This document shows positions 7,579 to 15,366 of a DNA stretch of 28,251 bases, in pieces. Source of the DNA: a virus. How positions within the stretch are numbered: the stretch's first letter is position 1; every line of letters starts with the position of its first letter. The notes below the pieces were generated by a model. It was not told the origin of the DNA, did no database searches, and saw nothing but the letters and a program-made list of their open reading frames with translations. The stretch lies in IMG/VR virus record IMGVR_UViG_3300042383_000066, positions 1 through 28,251 of that record; one strand, 5' to 3'. A program made the translations under genes and the position numbers.

Positions 7579-8468
7579 TAGGACACCCGCTTAACGCGAT
7601 AATGCGTAATCAAGCCGTCATAGGCCATTGGCACCGTCACTGGCGATCGGTCACTATTCACCGCCTCACGGTTTTCATACCAGTGGCCAATCAGCAGAAG
7701 CGCCGCTTGCCGCAAGCTAGACGGCACAGCGTAATTGTTGGCATATCCAGCGTTATAGATGACACGCACGCAACCGCTTACATTTTCAAGCTCTGGCCAT
7801 GACACGCCATTGGCAGGCACAATTACCTTTGCGCCCCAATAGTCCCGCAGCCGATACTGATTGGCCGCTAAAGTTTGCTGCGCTCCGTTTGGATCATCAT
7901 ACACAATTGACGTAACGCTGTTTGCTGGCCCACGCCACAGCGGCAGGCTGTGACCGTTCCAATTATCAAAGGCAATGGCCACGTCTCGCGCCCGCAAGAC
8001 CAGCCCAGTGTCATTTTCCACCTTGTCCTGCGCCGCGCGGATGAGAGCAATGACAAAATCATCTTCTGCATCATCAACAATGCGAAGATGCGCCTTTGCT
8101 TCTGTAATGGTCACAGGTGCCGGCAGCGTATCAGACTGCTGCACGCGCACCAGAACCGATCGCTGGAACGTGCGGGCTGGTGTGGCGCTTGTCGTAACGG
8201 TTGCGGTGACAACCGCCAAGACGCCAGCAACAAACGCGGTGTTGCTAGGCTGATTGCATGTCAGCCAAAACTTGACGTTCTTCACAGCGGCAATGGGCGC
8301 ATAAGCACCAGAGCCAATGGCCAAGCCAACAGCCGTGGATGCCGCGTCAATCGAAACAGATTGCAGCGTAACAACCTCTGCCGTTTCTAGCAGATCATCA
8401 AACTTGATCAGATAATCAGCAACGTCAGCCGGATCATGGCTGCCAACGTATAGCGGTGCGTCACTCAT
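7578..8468 (-). CDS. Head-tail connector (HK97 gp6-like) with N-terminal beta-domain extension
   Basis: At 296 residues it is far longer than usual gp6-like connectors (about 100-190). Residues ~115-296 are the connector: LPAPVTITEAKAHLRIVDDA, a long helix (DFVIALIRAAQDKVENDTGL), PSSLRQAALLLIGHWYENRE and a C-terminal LITHYRVKRVS. Residues 1-~113 (SDAPLYVGSHDPADVADYLI, ... LETAEVVTLQ..., ... TVTTSATPARTFQRSVLVRV) look like a small Ig-like beta domain. I know that type as a separate ~100-residue phage protein often encoded just before head-completion genes. Here the two appear joined in one frame with no stop or internal ribosome-binding site evident. The connector part binds portal; the added domain may decorate the head-tail neck. 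The start overlaps the repeat-protein stop as ATGA. Confidence 0.82.
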   Translation of the reverse strand: MSDAPLYVGSHDPADVADYLIKFDDLLETAEVVTLQSVSIDAASTAVGLAIGSGAYAPIAAVKNVKFWLTCNQPSNTAFVAGVLAVVTATVTTSATPARTFQRSVLVRVQQSDTLPAPVTITEAKAHLRIVDDAEDDFVIALIRAAQDKVENDTGLVLRARDVAIAFDNWNGHSLPLWRGPANSVTSIVYDDPNGAQQTLAANQYRLRDYWGAKVIVPANGVSWPELENVSGCVRVIYNAGYANNYAVPSSLRQAALLLIGHWYENREAVNSDRSPVTVPMAYDGLITHYRVKRVS

Positions 8469-9325
8469 ATAGCTACCTCGCGCCGGTTGCCGGCCAGCTT
8501 CACAATGCGCCGTGCTGCATTGGTCAAGCCATCTGTCAATATATTAACATTACTGCCAACCAAACCCAACTGTCCATCGTTGGCAACCACAATAACCGTC
8601 ACGCCAAGCGTGGCTTGCTGACCCACTAGGCCGATCACACCGGCATCAGCCAACACGCCCGCGTTGGCGCTTAGTGTAGCTTGCAAGCCCGCCAGGCCAA
8701 ACGTGCCATTGTCAGGTGCAATGGTAGCATCTGCGCCAAGTGTAGCTTGATCGCCAGCCAAACCGATCGTGCTATTATCCGCACTGAACAGGATTGTTAT
8801 GGCTAGCGTGGCCTCTTGGCCAACCAGCCCCAGTGTGCCAGCATCCGGTGCAATGGCGGCATCTGCGCTAACAGTGGCTTGCTGGCCTGACAAGCCAATC
8901 GTGCCGGCATCTGGTGACAGAGTTGCAACGCCGGTAAAGCTTGCCTCCTCACCAACCAGCCCCAATGTGCCGGCATCTGCGGTGATAAAGGCAGCGGCTC
9001 CAAGGGTTGCGGTGCTGCCAACCAGGTCAAGCGTGCCAGCATCAGCCGTAACAGTGGCGTCTGCCGTGAATGACGTTGTGTCACCCAACAAGCCAAACGT
9101 GCCAGCGTCAGCAACAACGTCAGCAACCGCGCCGATCGTTGCAGCGCCACCAACTAGGCCAAGCGTTCCCGCGTCCGCCGTGATAGCCGCATCAGCAGAT
9201 AGCGTGGCCTCTTGCCCGACAAGCCCGATCGTGCCGCTGTCAGCAACAAAGTTTGTGTCAGGCGGTTGGACAAACGCAAACCCGCCGTCCGGTTGGCCGC
9301 CTAGCGGATATGCGCCAAGAAACAT
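8465..9325 (-). CDS. Repeat protein: eleven 22-residue GLVG repeats, probable virion surface or fibre component
   Basis: The protein has 286 residues. After a 27-residue lead (MFLGAYPLGGQPDGGFAF) there are eleven head-to-tail repeats of exactly 22 residues (residues 28-269), consensus ADAGTLGLVGQEATLSADAA plus two. A basic C-terminal tail follows (ARRIVKLAGNRREVAI). The regular alternation of Gly/small and hydrophobic residues suggests a beta-solenoid or stacked beta-hairpin rod. The lead resembles the short N-terminal segments of other phage tail/head accessory proteins (GAYPLGG). No enzyme motif is present. It sits between a tail-fibre-type cluster and the connector, and its end overlaps the connector start (ATGA), so it is co-expressed with virion proteins. 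The function is unknown; a fibre, neck whisker or head decoration are the reasonable options. Confidence 0.75.
   Translation of the reverse strand: MFLGAYPLGGQPDGGFAFVQPPDTNFVADSGTIGLVGQEATLSADAAITADAGTLGLVGGAATIGAVADVVADAGTFGLLGDTTSFTADATVTADAGTLDLVGSTATLGAAAFITADAGTLGLVGEEASFTGVATLSPDAGTIGLSGQQATVSADAAIAPDAGTLGLVGQEATLAITILFSADNSTIGLAGDQATLGADATIAPDNGTFGLAGLQATLSANAGVLADAGVIGLVGQQATLGVTVIVVANDGQLGLVGSNVNILTDGLTNAARRIVKLAGNRREVAI
8519..9244 (-). repeat. Eleven tandem 66-bp coding repeats
   Basis: The gene above contains eleven in-phase 66-bp units coding 22 residues each. The most conserved positions are (A/P)D-x-G-x-(I/L/F)-x-L-x-G-x-x-(A/T)-(T/S) and then a variable 7-8 residue part. Units differ at many silent sites, so the array is old enough to have diverged but keeps exact length. 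This points to selection on periodicity. Confidence 0.85.
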
Positions 9326-9334
9326 GACGGTTCC

Positions 9335-9835
9335 TTAAACCGGAAGCGCCGGCCACTCAATGTGAAATGGATCAGCTTGCGTAGTAATATCACGCAAAGC
9401 CTGCCGATACAAAGCCCATTGGCTTTTGTCCGTGTTGGCAATTGGCGTGTCGTCTAGCTGCGTCCAGTCGGTGTCGGCCAGGCGCTTGTTGCGGTCGGTG
9501 CGGATGGCCTCCCACTGCGCGTGATCCTTCTGCGCTTTGTAAGCGGCTTCCTGCTCTGCCGCTGTGTGCGTCACATCTTCATCGTCGGTGTAATCAGCAA
9601 ACACCGGGCCGATGGCATATTTGGTGAACCACTTGCCGTTGATCTCTTCAACGCCGTCGCGGAAGCTAAATTGATACACGGTTGTCGTCGCAGGCTGCGG
9701 CCCTTCCAGCACCGGATCAACGCCCAGAAACTCCAAGTCTGCCGGCGTCAGCACAGCAGGCAAGCTGGCGTTGGGAAACGCGCCCTTTAGGTCGGTGATG
9801 ATTTCGCCGGTTTCTTTGATACGGTATTCGGGCAT
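9335..9835 (-). CDS. Tail fibre assembly-chaperone-domain protein (Phage_tail_APC type)
   Basis: This is a 166-residue protein. The N-terminal part (MPEYRIKETGEIITDLKGAF, then PAVLTPADLEFLGVDPVLEG) resembles the start domain seen in many small tail-fibre-associated proteins. The C-terminal part RNKRLADTDWTQLDDTPIA, SQWALYRQALRDITTQADPF and the ending EWPALPV match the phage tail assembly chaperone-like domain (R-N-x-x-L-x-x-TDWTQ...W-x-x-YRQALRDI...WP-x-x-P). Such proteins are usually encoded directly next to tail fibres and are thought to help them fold or attach. Here the neighbours are the six-domain adhesin-like protein upstream and the repeat protein downstream, consistent with that role. 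Confidence 0.78.
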   Translation of the reverse strand: MPEYRIKETGEIITDLKGAFPNASLPAVLTPADLEFLGVDPVLEGPQPATTTVYQFSFRDGVEEINGKWFTKYAIGPVFADYTDDEDVTHTAAEQEAAYKAQKDHAQWEAIRTDRNKRLADTDWTQLDDTPIANTDKSQWALYRQALRDITTQADPFHIEWPALPV

Positions 9836-9846
9836 GGTGTCAGTCC

Positions 9847-11793
9847 CTACGCGATGGCCAAGAAAATATAGGTAGCACCGTTGACGTTGATGTTCGTTGT
9901 GCTGTCTTGGTTGACGACGAAGCCGGTGCTATCAGGATCAACGCTGTCAATGCCGGTTGTTTCGGCAGCGGTGCTGTTAAGGCGCAGCGCAGGGTCGTTA
10001 GCTGACACGATGCCACGCGCCGTATCCCACACCCACCAGTCGCCCGTGCTGTCGGTGCGCTTGATAAGCACGAACCGTGCGCCCGTTGTGAAGGCGCAGT
10101 TGATCGTCTGGCTGCTGCCGTTGCCGGTGTAAGAGCCGACCTTGCTCACGCCGGGGCATGAGGCGAAGAGGTAGGCGACGTAATTCTGACTTGAAGTAAG
10201 ACCCTGAAACTGCACATTGCTGGCTGTTGGCTGTGCCGCAGTAACGGTCCCTAGAGAATACGCAGTAACAGTGGCAGCATCGGTCCTGTTAAGATATGCT
10301 TCCCCACAAGTAGATGCGGTAAAACCGTAGTTTACAAACCAAAGCTGCGAGGCACTGCGATTTTTGATAATAATTAACTCAGGCGCAACACCAAGGTTGT
10401 GCGCTTGATTTTGTACGCCGCCTGTCCCCGTATAACAAACCTCATCGAAGAAGCCGGGGGCGCGGCGGAAGTTCAACGCCCATCCAGCACCTGTGTAATT
10501 ATCGCCAACCAGAAACCTTACGTTGTCGTAGTTATAGTTCATTGAACCATTATTGTCTTCGATGGCAGTGGAGTTTGTCCGCAATATAGGTTGGTTAGAA
10601 TTTGTTGTTGATGTGTTTAAACCCCGTAATCTGTCAGTAACAACATTACTGTCCGCGCTGGCCATATACTTTGAAATCTGCATATCAACGGGGAAGTTTG
10701 TCGTAATTGTCGAGCCGGTTGAGGAAGTCCAGCGGTTCGGACTAAACACACTCGTCCCCAGCGTCGGGGTACGCATCGGGCCGCGACGGATGGCCATGTA
10801 GATGTAGGTAGTTCCGGGATTGTTTATTGCCCCATCGCTTGTTTTAATCTGAAAGCCGGTTGCGGCTACATCAATCAACGGCCAAGTTGCCTCTGAAAAA
10901 GCATTGTTAGGATTCAAAACATTAGCTGCGGACCCGACAGGCAAGCCTCTCATGTTGTCAACTATTAACCAATCCGTTGTAGTATTTGTGCCTTTAATCA
11001 GCAGCCACTGCGGCTCCCACCCCAGCGTCACAACCGGGCCGGTGCTGCTGCCGTTGCCCGTATAGCTTCCACACTGAATGATCCCGCCCGATCCGGGGAC
11101 GTGGGCGAAGAGGTAGGCGACGTAAGTGCTGCCGCCTGCATTTGAGCGAGCATCATTTGCTACACGAAAAAAAGTACTAGTGAACGAACTTGCGTTTGTG
11201 GTGTATCCACCACCGTAAGGCCCCCAAGGACCAAAATTGTCTGCTGCTGTGGCTGCCGTGGTGTTTAATACAAGATATTTACTTGGATCAGACAAGGAGT
11301 TTTGCCAAACAACCCAATTAGCAGTAGAGTTAGTGCACTTGACAATGACCATTCCCGGCGCAACGCCAAGGTTGTGCGCAATTTCCCGACCAGCAACGCC
11401 ATTCCCCGTATACGTCACTACGTCAAAAAAGTTGGGCGCTTCGCGGAATGTCCATGAGACGTAGGTGGTCCCCACTGAGTTTGTTATAGCAGACGTTCCG
11501 ACAGAAAACCCACTAGAAGTAAACGCTGTAACCGTATTAAAGCTAGGTGTTGACCCGTCTGTGCTGTTAGAGATCAGCGTGTTGAGTGCGCCGCGCACCG
11601 TGTCCACAAGGCCATTCGAGAACCCGCTCGATCTAGCTTTTGTCCAAACCAACCCACCCTTACCGGCAAGATCAATGCCGTTGGTAATGGTCTGTGTGCT
11701 GCTGTTGCCCGTGTAAAGCCACGTGGAAAAAACTGATTCCACTGCTAGGGTGTCATCGGCTTGTTGTGGAAAGAGGCGCTCAAGCACGGCCAC
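9847..11793 (-). CDS. Large multi-domain virion protein with six DUF7483-like domains, probable receptor-binding/fibre protein
   Basis: The protein has 648 residues. The start is GTG 11793 with GGAAGG just upstream; its first bases overlap the HNH gene's end. About six tandem domains of ~105 residues are visible. Each begins with (S/T)YTGNG..., passes a hydrophobic (L/M)(V/L)I(V/I)K strand and a W...D-x-x-RG segment, and ends with TYV-x-Y-x-F-x-x-x-PG(FFD). Examples are VVTYTGNGVAGREIAHNLGV, GSYTGNGSSTGPVVTLGWEP and VCYTGTGGVQNQAHNLGVAP. The fourth copy is the most diverged. I know this repeat (DUF7483-like) from phage structural proteins in environmental and marine phages. A surface-exposed carbohydrate- or cell-binding role is likely but inferred. 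Several stretches use more A/T than neighbouring genes, which fits exchange of this region. Confidence 0.75.
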   Translation of the reverse strand: MAVLERLFPQQADDTLAVESVFSTWLYTGNSSTQTITNGIDLAGKGGLVWTKARSSGFSNGLVDTVRGALNTLISNSTDGSTPSFNTVTAFTSSGFSVGTSAITNSVGTTYVSWTFREAPNFFDVVTYTGNGVAGREIAHNLGVAPGMVIVKCTNSTANWVVWQNSLSDPSKYLVLNTTAATAADNFGPWGPYGGGYTTNASSFTSTFFRVANDARSNAGGSTYVAYLFAHVPGSGGIIQCGSYTGNGSSTGPVVTLGWEPQWLLIKGTNTTTDWLIVDNMRGLPVGSAANVLNPNNAFSEATWPLIDVAATGFQIKTSDGAINNPGTTYIYMAIRRGPMRTPTLGTSVFSPNRWTSSTGSTITTNFPVDMQISKYMASADSNVVTDRLRGLNTSTTNSNQPILRTNSTAIEDNNGSMNYNYDNVRFLVGDNYTGAGWALNFRRAPGFFDEVCYTGTGGVQNQAHNLGVAPELIIIKNRSASQLWFVNYGFTASTCGEAYLNRTDAATVTAYSLGTVTAAQPTASNVQFQGLTSSQNYVAYLFASCPGVSKVGSYTGNGSSQTINCAFTTGARFVLIKRTDSTGDWWVWDTARGIVSANDPALRLNSTAAETTGIDSVDPDSTGFVVNQDSTTNINVNGATYIFLAIA

Positions 11794-12403
11794 GCATCCT
11801 TCCGGTTAGGGCTTCTTCAACCGACAAGCCGCGATTGACGCGCGCCCACAAGGTTTGAATTTTCATATCAAACTCTTCTGCCCATTCAGCCATGCTTTTG
11901 CGCTGGCTTTTGAACTCAAGAAATACGGTTGAGCGACGGTTGCGTGCCTGCGTCTTTGCCGATGCCCAGATGACGTTTTCAAGGCAATAGTCGCCATTGT
12001 TGTCAACCCGCTCAAGGGACATACCTTCTGGCCTATCGCCCATGTCGGAATAAAAGCCTAAAAAATTCTGCCACCGCTCACAGACGTTGATACCCCTCCC
12101 GCCATAGCGTTGATAGGCGTGGCTGTTCTTGTCGTAGCAGCGTTGCATCATTGAACGCCATACGGCGTAGATCGGGGTTCCAGACATATCATGCGTAACG
12201 CAAAACGCGCGAACGGCATCCTTATGTAGACACCCGCAAGACTGCACATCTCCACGCCGCAAAAGAAAACCTAAAACCTCTTTTTCTCTGCCGCACTCAC
12301 AAGTGCAGTGCCATAAAAGCTGATTATGACGATTGCGGCCAACAACATTGTGTGCCGTCAAGCGGCCAAAGTTTTCGCCGGATATGTCAACAAAGTGACC
12401 CAT
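11780..12403 (-). CDS. HNH homing-type endonuclease inserted between fibre genes
   Basis: The protein has about 207 residues, starting MGHFVDISGENFGRLTAHNV at ATG 12403 (TGATG overlap with the fibre stop); a GTG three bases upstream is the alternative. The N-terminal domain has LLWHCTCECGREKEVLG and DVQSCGCLHKD, the Cys pattern of the zinc/AP2-like DNA-binding module seen in free-standing phage HNH nucleases. The nuclease core follows: WRSMMQRCYDKNSHAYQRYG, GGRGINVCERW, GMSLERVDNNGDYCLENVIW (the LERxDNxGxYxxxNxxW motif) and TQARNRR. The C-terminus AEWAEEFDMKIQTLWARVNR is a helix-turn-helix. These enzymes cut DNA and spread as selfish elements, often next to variable tail genes. It overlaps both neighbours by a few bases, so it sits without disrupting either. 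Confidence 0.9.
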   Translation of the reverse strand: MGHFVDISGENFGRLTAHNVVGRNRHNQLLWHCTCECGREKEVLGFLLRRGDVQSCGCLHKDAVRAFCVTHDMSGTPIYAVWRSMMQRCYDKNSHAYQRYGGRGINVCERWQNFLGFYSDMGDRPEGMSLERVDNNGDYCLENVIWASAKTQARNRRSTVFLEFKSQRKSMAEWAEEFDMKIQTLWARVNRGLSVEEALTGRMRGRA

Positions 12404-14217
12404 CACTTGCTGTCCTTGGAAATCAGCACACCGCGCCAGTTAGAGCCGCCGTCGTCGGTCATAAAGCCCAGCAGATCAACGCCAGCAGAAGTCAGCGTCG
12501 GAGCCGTGCCACCAGCCCAGCGGGTGTTGGTGAACCACGTCTGCGTTCCGGTGCCGCCGTTGGTCAGTTCAAGGATAAAGCTGTAAGCGCGGCTGGCCGG
12601 GATATTGCTGAATGACCAGGATGCAGCGCCGCTTACCGTGCGCGTGAAATAGTTGCCTGTCGCGCAGTCAATCGCTGTGCCGGCAAGTGCCACCACGTTA
12701 GATCGGAAAGAGCCGTTTACAAAAGGCAAGCCGGTTAGCTCAGGTGATGCAGACAGCACCACGTTGCCCGTGCCTGTGCTGGTTGTCACGCCCGTGCCGC
12801 CACGCGCAACAGGCAATGTGCCGGTAACTGTGCCGGTGGAAAGATCAACAGCCAACGTGCCGCCAAGTGTGAGGTTGCCCGATCCCGTGACGGTGCCGGT
12901 TAGCGTCAAACCGTTGACCGTGCCGGTGCCACCAACGCTGGTAACGGTGCCGGTAAAAGCATCGTTAGAGGTGATCGTAAAGCTGGGATAGGTGCCGCTG
13001 ATGCTAGTCGTGCCAGCGCCTGTCAGCGATACCGTTTGATCCGGTGCCGTGTTGGCGATCGTGATCGCGCCAGCAGCATTGGTGACGCTAATGCTGGTGC
13101 CAGCGGTTAGCGTGTTATTTTCCCACCGGGCTTGCGCAGCGTCATAGATCAACACTTGCCCGCTAGCCAAGCCGGTGATCTGCACATCGTGCAATTCACT
13201 AAGCAATTCGCCAGTCTTAGCGCGCACAAACACGCTGCCATTGCTAGAGCTAACGGTTGTCACCACCGCCACGGGTGAATGCCAAGCTGGCGCAACTGGC
13301 TGCACGTTGGTCAGTTCGCCAGGATATGCCGCATCAAAATACAAAAAGTCGCCGACGGCCCACGTTTCTGGCACCGTCTTGTTAGCGCCAGTCGTGTTGA
13401 AACCGCGCACCGTGCCAAACTCAACAACGTAACCAAAGTCACCGTTAGCCACCGTTTGCGCAGCAATGCCCATGATATATTCATGGCTAACCGTGCCGTT
13501 AGAAACAGCGTTGGTATATTCTAACTTGCTAGAACCGCCGACAACGCCGGCAAACATAACGCCGCGCCCTTTGGCAATTGATCCGCCGCTGTCATTCTTG
13601 GCGTGAAAAATAACATCTTGGCCAACGTGCAACGGAAACGCGCCGGTCAAACCCGCGTGAAACGTCTCAGCATCAGCATCCCAAGCAATGCGCCCTGTCG
13701 TCACCGCTGCCGCTGCGGCAATATCAAACGTCACAAAGTCCGCCGTGGCAATGCCGCCTGTTAGGCCGGTCATTGACGTAATATCGGCATTTGCCCCCGA
13801 TGCCGCCGCGCTCAGATTGGCGCGCGCCCCAGCGGCATCCGTGGCCCCCGTGCCGCCGTCTGCCACTCCCAGCGTGCCGATCAAATCGGCGCTGCCCAAA
13901 TCAATCACATCACGCGGATTGATAGCAAAAACCCGCTTTGCGCCTGCGGCAAAATCAATGCGGCTTCCGGTGCTGCTGTCCCGCAGCGTGCCACGGGACA
14001 GCGTATCCGGTGCCGTAAAGGTGGTGTCGCAAATCTCAAAAGCCCCGGTTGGCCGGCCCGCACTGTCAATTGCCTCAATGACGATTGTTGCAGTGTCAGC
14101 GTTTGCCAACTCAGCCGTAAATGCCAGATAACCAGCCACCGCGCCGGCTAGGGTGATGTTCCCCGTGCCGGTCGTGGTGGAAGTTTCGGCTACACGGTAG
14201 GGCCGAAGATATGCCAT
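12403..14217 (-). CDS. Tail fibre protein
   Basis: This 604-residue protein begins MAYLRPYRVAETSTTTGTGN. Residues ~1-110 form an N-terminal domain common to phage fibre proteins (AFEICDTTFTAPDTLSRGTL..., RVFAINPRD...). It is followed by the classic fibre repeat LGVADGGTGATDAAGARANL. A central beta-rich region (~180-330) comes next, then Gly/Thr-rich strands (TGTVTSVGGTGTVNGLTLTG) with a second fibre motif LPVARGGTGVTTSTGTGNVV. The C-terminal head (~500-604) has FTRTVSGAASWSFSNIPAS and WRGVLISKDSK. The (V/L)A-x-GGTG-x-T motifs are a hallmark of tail/side fibres. It probably binds the host surface. It is coupled to the HNH gene downstream and preceded by a small structural-type gene. Confidence 0.85.
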   Translation of the reverse strand: MAYLRPYRVAETSTTTGTGNITLAGAVAGYLAFTAELANADTATIVIEAIDSAGRPTGAFEICDTTFTAPDTLSRGTLRDSSTGSRIDFAAGAKRVFAINPRDVIDLGSADLIGTLGVADGGTGATDAAGARANLSAAASGANADITSMTGLTGGIATADFVTFDIAAAAAVTTGRIAWDADAETFHAGLTGAFPLHVGQDVIFHAKNDSGGSIAKGRGVMFAGVVGGSSKLEYTNAVSNGTVSHEYIMGIAAQTVANGDFGYVVEFGTVRGFNTTGANKTVPETWAVGDFLYFDAAYPGELTNVQPVAPAWHSPVAVVTTVSSSNGSVFVRAKTGELLSELHDVQITGLASGQVLIYDAAQARWENNTLTAGTSISVTNAAGAITIANTAPDQTVSLTGAGTTSISGTYPSFTITSNDAFTGTVTSVGGTGTVNGLTLTGTVTGSGNLTLGGTLAVDLSTGTVTGTLPVARGGTGVTTSTGTGNVVLSASPELTGLPFVNGSFRSNVVALAGTAIDCATGNYFTRTVSGAASWSFSNIPASRAYSFILELTNGGTGTQTWFTNTRWAGGTAPTLTSAGVDLLGFMTDDGGSNWRGVLISKDSK

Positions 14218-14220
14218 TTT

Positions 14221-14583
14221 TTACACCAGTGCAGTTGCTGTGACCGTAAAGTTGGCAACAGTGATCGACGAACCACTGTTCGCCGTCTGCGCCGTGCCTG
14301 TGGTAACATACAGCAATGAGGAGCTAGTTGCTAGGGCAACGTGATCAACGGTGCCAGTGCTGTTGGCCACCACGTTTTTGCCGGTCACAGTCAGCACGCG
14401 GTTGCCGGTGCTGGTGGTCTTGGCATAATCACCGCCAGCCATAACAATGGCAGACGCATGACGGGCCTTGGCAATGGCATCAGCACGATCGGTCGGCTGA
14501 CCGTTGCAGATATACATTTCCGTAGCTGTAGCGATAACATCAAGCGGCGCATCCTGCACAGCTTGGCTTGCGAATTTAGCCAT
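14221..14583 (-). CDS. Small phage structural-type protein of unknown function
   Basis: The protein has 120 residues: MAKFASQAVQDAPLDVIATA, then TEMYICNGQPTDRADAIAKA, SAIVMAGGDYAKTTSTGNRV, and a Thr/Ser/Val-rich C-terminal half of alternating strands (HVALATSSSLLYVTTGTAQT). I recognise the arrangement (MAKFAxxxxxDxALxxI, a xxxCxxQPxxxxEA segment, then beta strands ending TATxLV) as a conserved hypothetical found beside capsid or fibre genes in alphaproteobacterial phages. A head decoration or accessory structural role is plausible but unproven. The start overlaps the glycosyltransferase stop by 8 bases (ATGGCTAA) and has a GGAAAAGGAA ribosome-binding site. Confidence 0.7.
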   Translation of the reverse strand: MAKFASQAVQDAPLDVIATATEMYICNGQPTDRADAIAKARHASAIVMAGGDYAKTTSTGNRVLTVTGKNVVANSTGTVDHVALATSSSLLYVTTGTAQTANSGSSITVANFTVTATALV

Positions 14584-15313
14584 ATTTCAATTCCTTTTCC
14601 ACCGGATCGGCTGGGCCGTCCAACTCTAGCACCTGGGACAAATCACCTTTCCAAGCCCAACCGCCCCAGTGGTTAAGCTTAAGATTTGCGGCCATCCAAA
14701 TACTGCCGCCTAATGCGCGCCAGCGTTCGCAAAAATTATAATCTTCGCTGAACTCTTGCCGGCCATACTTTGTATCACGAATTTCGAATTGAAAGAACGC
14801 ATAGTTATCTTGAAACTGCCCGTCCTTGTTGTGAGCCAGATAATGAATTTCCGGCATGGCGTCACGCATTTGCTCAAACACGCGGCGGCGCAACAGCATA
14901 AAGCCGGTGCCTCCACGCAAAACCTCTAGTGCGCCGGTCGTTTCACAAACAGCCACTTTTTCGTTGTCATGTGGGACAAACTCAAAGTTGTATTCATGCC
15001 GCTCATTCTTTTTGCGATATGGCCCAACGGCCACATCCTTGTGCAAATTAAGCAGCGCAATAATGTCCTTAACATCAAACTCGATGTCAGCATCAACAAA
15101 CATCAAATGCGTATAATCGTCGTTTTCCAAAAGCGCCTTAGCAGCCTGATTGCGCCCGCGATGCACTGCGCTATCTTTAAACAGTGCGGCTCCAAACGGG
15201 ATATCCAACGCCGCAAGATTGGCCAAAGCCATTGCGTAGGATTGCGTAAACGCTGGCGTCACAGTGTCATGAACGTGACAAGCTACTAGCAACTTAATAG
15301 GAGTTTCAGACAC
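14576..15313 (-). CDS. Phage-encoded glycosyltransferase (GT-A fold, GT2-like)
   Basis: The chosen start is GTG 15313 (VSETPIKLLVACHV), with AAAGGAG five bases upstream. A longer frame from TTG 15355 would run through the terminator hairpin and is unlikely. The 245-residue product has a beta-alpha Rossmann-type N-terminus, RGRNQAAKALLEND, a DxD metal/nucleotide-sugar motif in THLMFVDADIEFDVKDI, an acceptor-loop Gly-rich segment (RGGTGFMLLRRRVFEQM), an ED-type catalytic candidate in FSEDYNFCERWRALGG and a HWGGWAW motif. These features match phage glycosyltransferases of the family-2/GT-A type. Possible substrates are a virion protein (capsid or neighbouring fibres) or host envelope glycan. It sits directly downstream of the capsid terminator and is coupled to the small structural gene. 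Confidence 0.85.
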   Translation of the reverse strand: MSETPIKLLVACHVHDTVTPAFTQSYAMALANLAALDIPFGAALFKDSAVHRGRNQAAKALLENDDYTHLMFVDADIEFDVKDIIALLNLHKDVAVGPYRKKNERHEYNFEFVPHDNEKVAVCETTGALEVLRGGTGFMLLRRRVFEQMRDAMPEIHYLAHNKDGQFQDNYAFFQFEIRDTKYGRQEFSEDYNFCERWRALGGSIWMAANLKLNHWGGWAWKGDLSQVLELDGPADPVEKELKYG

Positions 15314-15329
15314 GCATTCTCCTTTCGTT

Positions 15330-15366
15330 AAAAAAGTGGGGCAGACCACTTCCAAGCCTGCCCCAC
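15330..15366 (-). terminator. Intrinsic terminator after major capsid gene
   Basis: On the minus strand GTGGGGCAG (15366-15358) pairs perfectly with CTGCCCCAC (15344-15336) across a 13-base loop and is followed by TTTTTT (15335-15330). This is a 9-bp GC-rich hairpin plus U-tract directly after the capsid stop at 15377. The glycosyltransferase ribosome-binding site begins only a few bases further on, so expression of the block downstream must depend on read-through or another promoter. Confidence 0.85.

Noticed and set aside
8769-9338. Plus-strand ORF of 189 codons with regular PSVPASA repeats
   Set aside because: The repeats are only the complement of the 66-bp repeats in the minus-strand gene, which is embedded in the operon and coupled to its neighbours.
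15314-15355. Longer glycosyltransferase start at TTG 15355
   Set aside because: It would translate the terminator hairpin and T-tract; GTG 15313 has a strong AAAGGAG five bases upstream.
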